From Candidatus Fischerbacteria bacterium RBG_13_37_8 (GTDB lineage Bacteria > Acidobacteriota > HRBIN11 > MFGW01), in the NCBI GenBank assembly GCA_001780385.1, contig MFGW01000130.1:4204-9648 (forward strand): a DNA stretch of 5,445 bases. Direction: 5' to 3'. Under the pieces are notes generated by a model. It was not told the DNA's origin, made no database searches, and was given only the letters and a program-made list of their open reading frames with translations. Position 1 is the stretch's first letter; every line of letters starts with the position of its first letter. A program made the position numbers and the translations under genes. Positions 4,954 to 5,445 of this stretch are shown one piece after another.

Positions 4954-5445
4954 TTATTTTTTTGTATAAAGAACGCGTGCGATGCCAAACAGGGCAAGGG
5001 CAATGCCAAATAGTTGCAATGGCTGAAGAATTTCTTTCAATATCAGTGCGGATAATAATGCTGCAGATAATGGTTCCATGACAGATACGATGCTTGCTTT
5101 GGAAGCTTCCACATATTTTAATGCATAAATGTAGAGCAGGTATCCGACAAGTGAGGAAAAACAGGCAATTGCAATAATCAACAGCCAGAGCCGCATCGGA
5201 TATGCTGCAATCTCCGACGAACGCTGTATGATAACAGGAAACAGTATTAATGCGCCGATACCATCACCATAAATAATCAATGTCCAGTTTGCATAGGTGT
5301 TGCGCAATTTTTTAGTCAGGAGGAAATACAACACGAAGAGAAGACTGGAAAGCAAGCCAAAACATATTCCGCTGAGATTAGCTGACAACGACGAAAATTC
5401 GTATGCTTTCACAACAAAAAAAACACCGGAGAGCGAAAATAGCAT
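4954..5445 (-). CDS. DMT-superfamily (EamA) transporter, C-terminal half (5' end outside window)
   Basis: This gives 163 visible residues ending at TAA 4954-4956. The ATG at the window edge is internal, because a complete EamA protein has about 280-300 residues and ten helices in two repeats. Visible here are the end of helix 5 (LFSLSGVFFVV), then helices near 24-44, 54-73, 86-109, 116-136 and 142-161, which make up the second EamA repeat. The family hallmark VMEPLSAALLSALILKE (122-138) is intact, with Glu124-Pro125 and Glu138, and the protein ends in basic YTKK as is usual. EamA proteins export or import small metabolites such as amino acids, nucleosides or their derivatives across the inner membrane; substrate cannot be predicted. 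Its stop codon is directly followed by a 9-nt-period repeat, and 205 bp separate it from the hydrolase gene, so the two are probably not one operon. Confidence 0.9.
   Translation of the reverse strand: MLFSLSGVFFVVKAYEFSSLSANLSGICFGLLSSLLFVLYFLLTKKLRNTYANWTLIIYGDGIGALILFPVIIQRSSEIAAYPMRLWLLIIAIACFSSLVGYLLYIYALKYVEASKASIVSVMEPLSAALLSALILKEILQPLQLFGIALALFGIARVLYTKK

Overview
The window is AT-leaning bacterial DNA (roughly 40% GC by eye) with five protein genes. A TPR protein gene on the + strand enters from the left edge. It is followed by four genes on the - strand: a small multi-pass membrane protein, a beta-propeller protein, a membrane-anchored SGNH hydrolase, and the 3' half of a DMT/EamA transporter that runs off the right edge. 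No rRNA, tRNA, transposase, phage gene or CRISPR array is visible. The style (loosely packed unrelated genes, gaps full of short tandem and palindromic repeats) recalls environmental Gram-negative genomes such as anammox planctomycetes (Brocadiales), Omnitrophota, Nitrospirota or Desulfobacterota. That placement is a weak impression, since no marker gene is present.

Layout: 2-697 TPR protein, 5' end missing. 698-992 is a repeat-filled gap between convergent genes. 993-1586 is an uncharacterised membrane protein with conserved-looking WDxxYY and DxxFLxPVPW motifs. 1587-1673 holds a hairpin repeat with a 6-nt period. 1674-3308 encodes a probable seven-bladed TolB/PD40-type propeller with an alpha-helical N-terminal region. 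3309-3605 is a gap with four perfect hairpins. 3606-4748 encodes the SGNH/GDSL hydrolase, whose last residues are encoded by a 14-nt tandem repeat. 4749-4953 is a gap with 7-nt- and 9-nt-period repeats. 4954-5445 is the EamA transporter C-terminal half.

The genes do not form an obvious pathway. The four - strand genes are separated by 87 to 297 bp of repeat DNA, and at least two have their own plausible promoter, so they look like single transcription units. The striking feature is the intergenic DNA: every gap contains a short-repeat element, and the tandem ones have different unit lengths (6, 7, 8, 9 and 14 nt). Several touch functional sites: one abuts a stop codon, one extends a coding sequence, one looks like a strand-specific terminator, and two overlap putative -35 boxes. 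That repeat landscape is the best candidate for something poorly described here.
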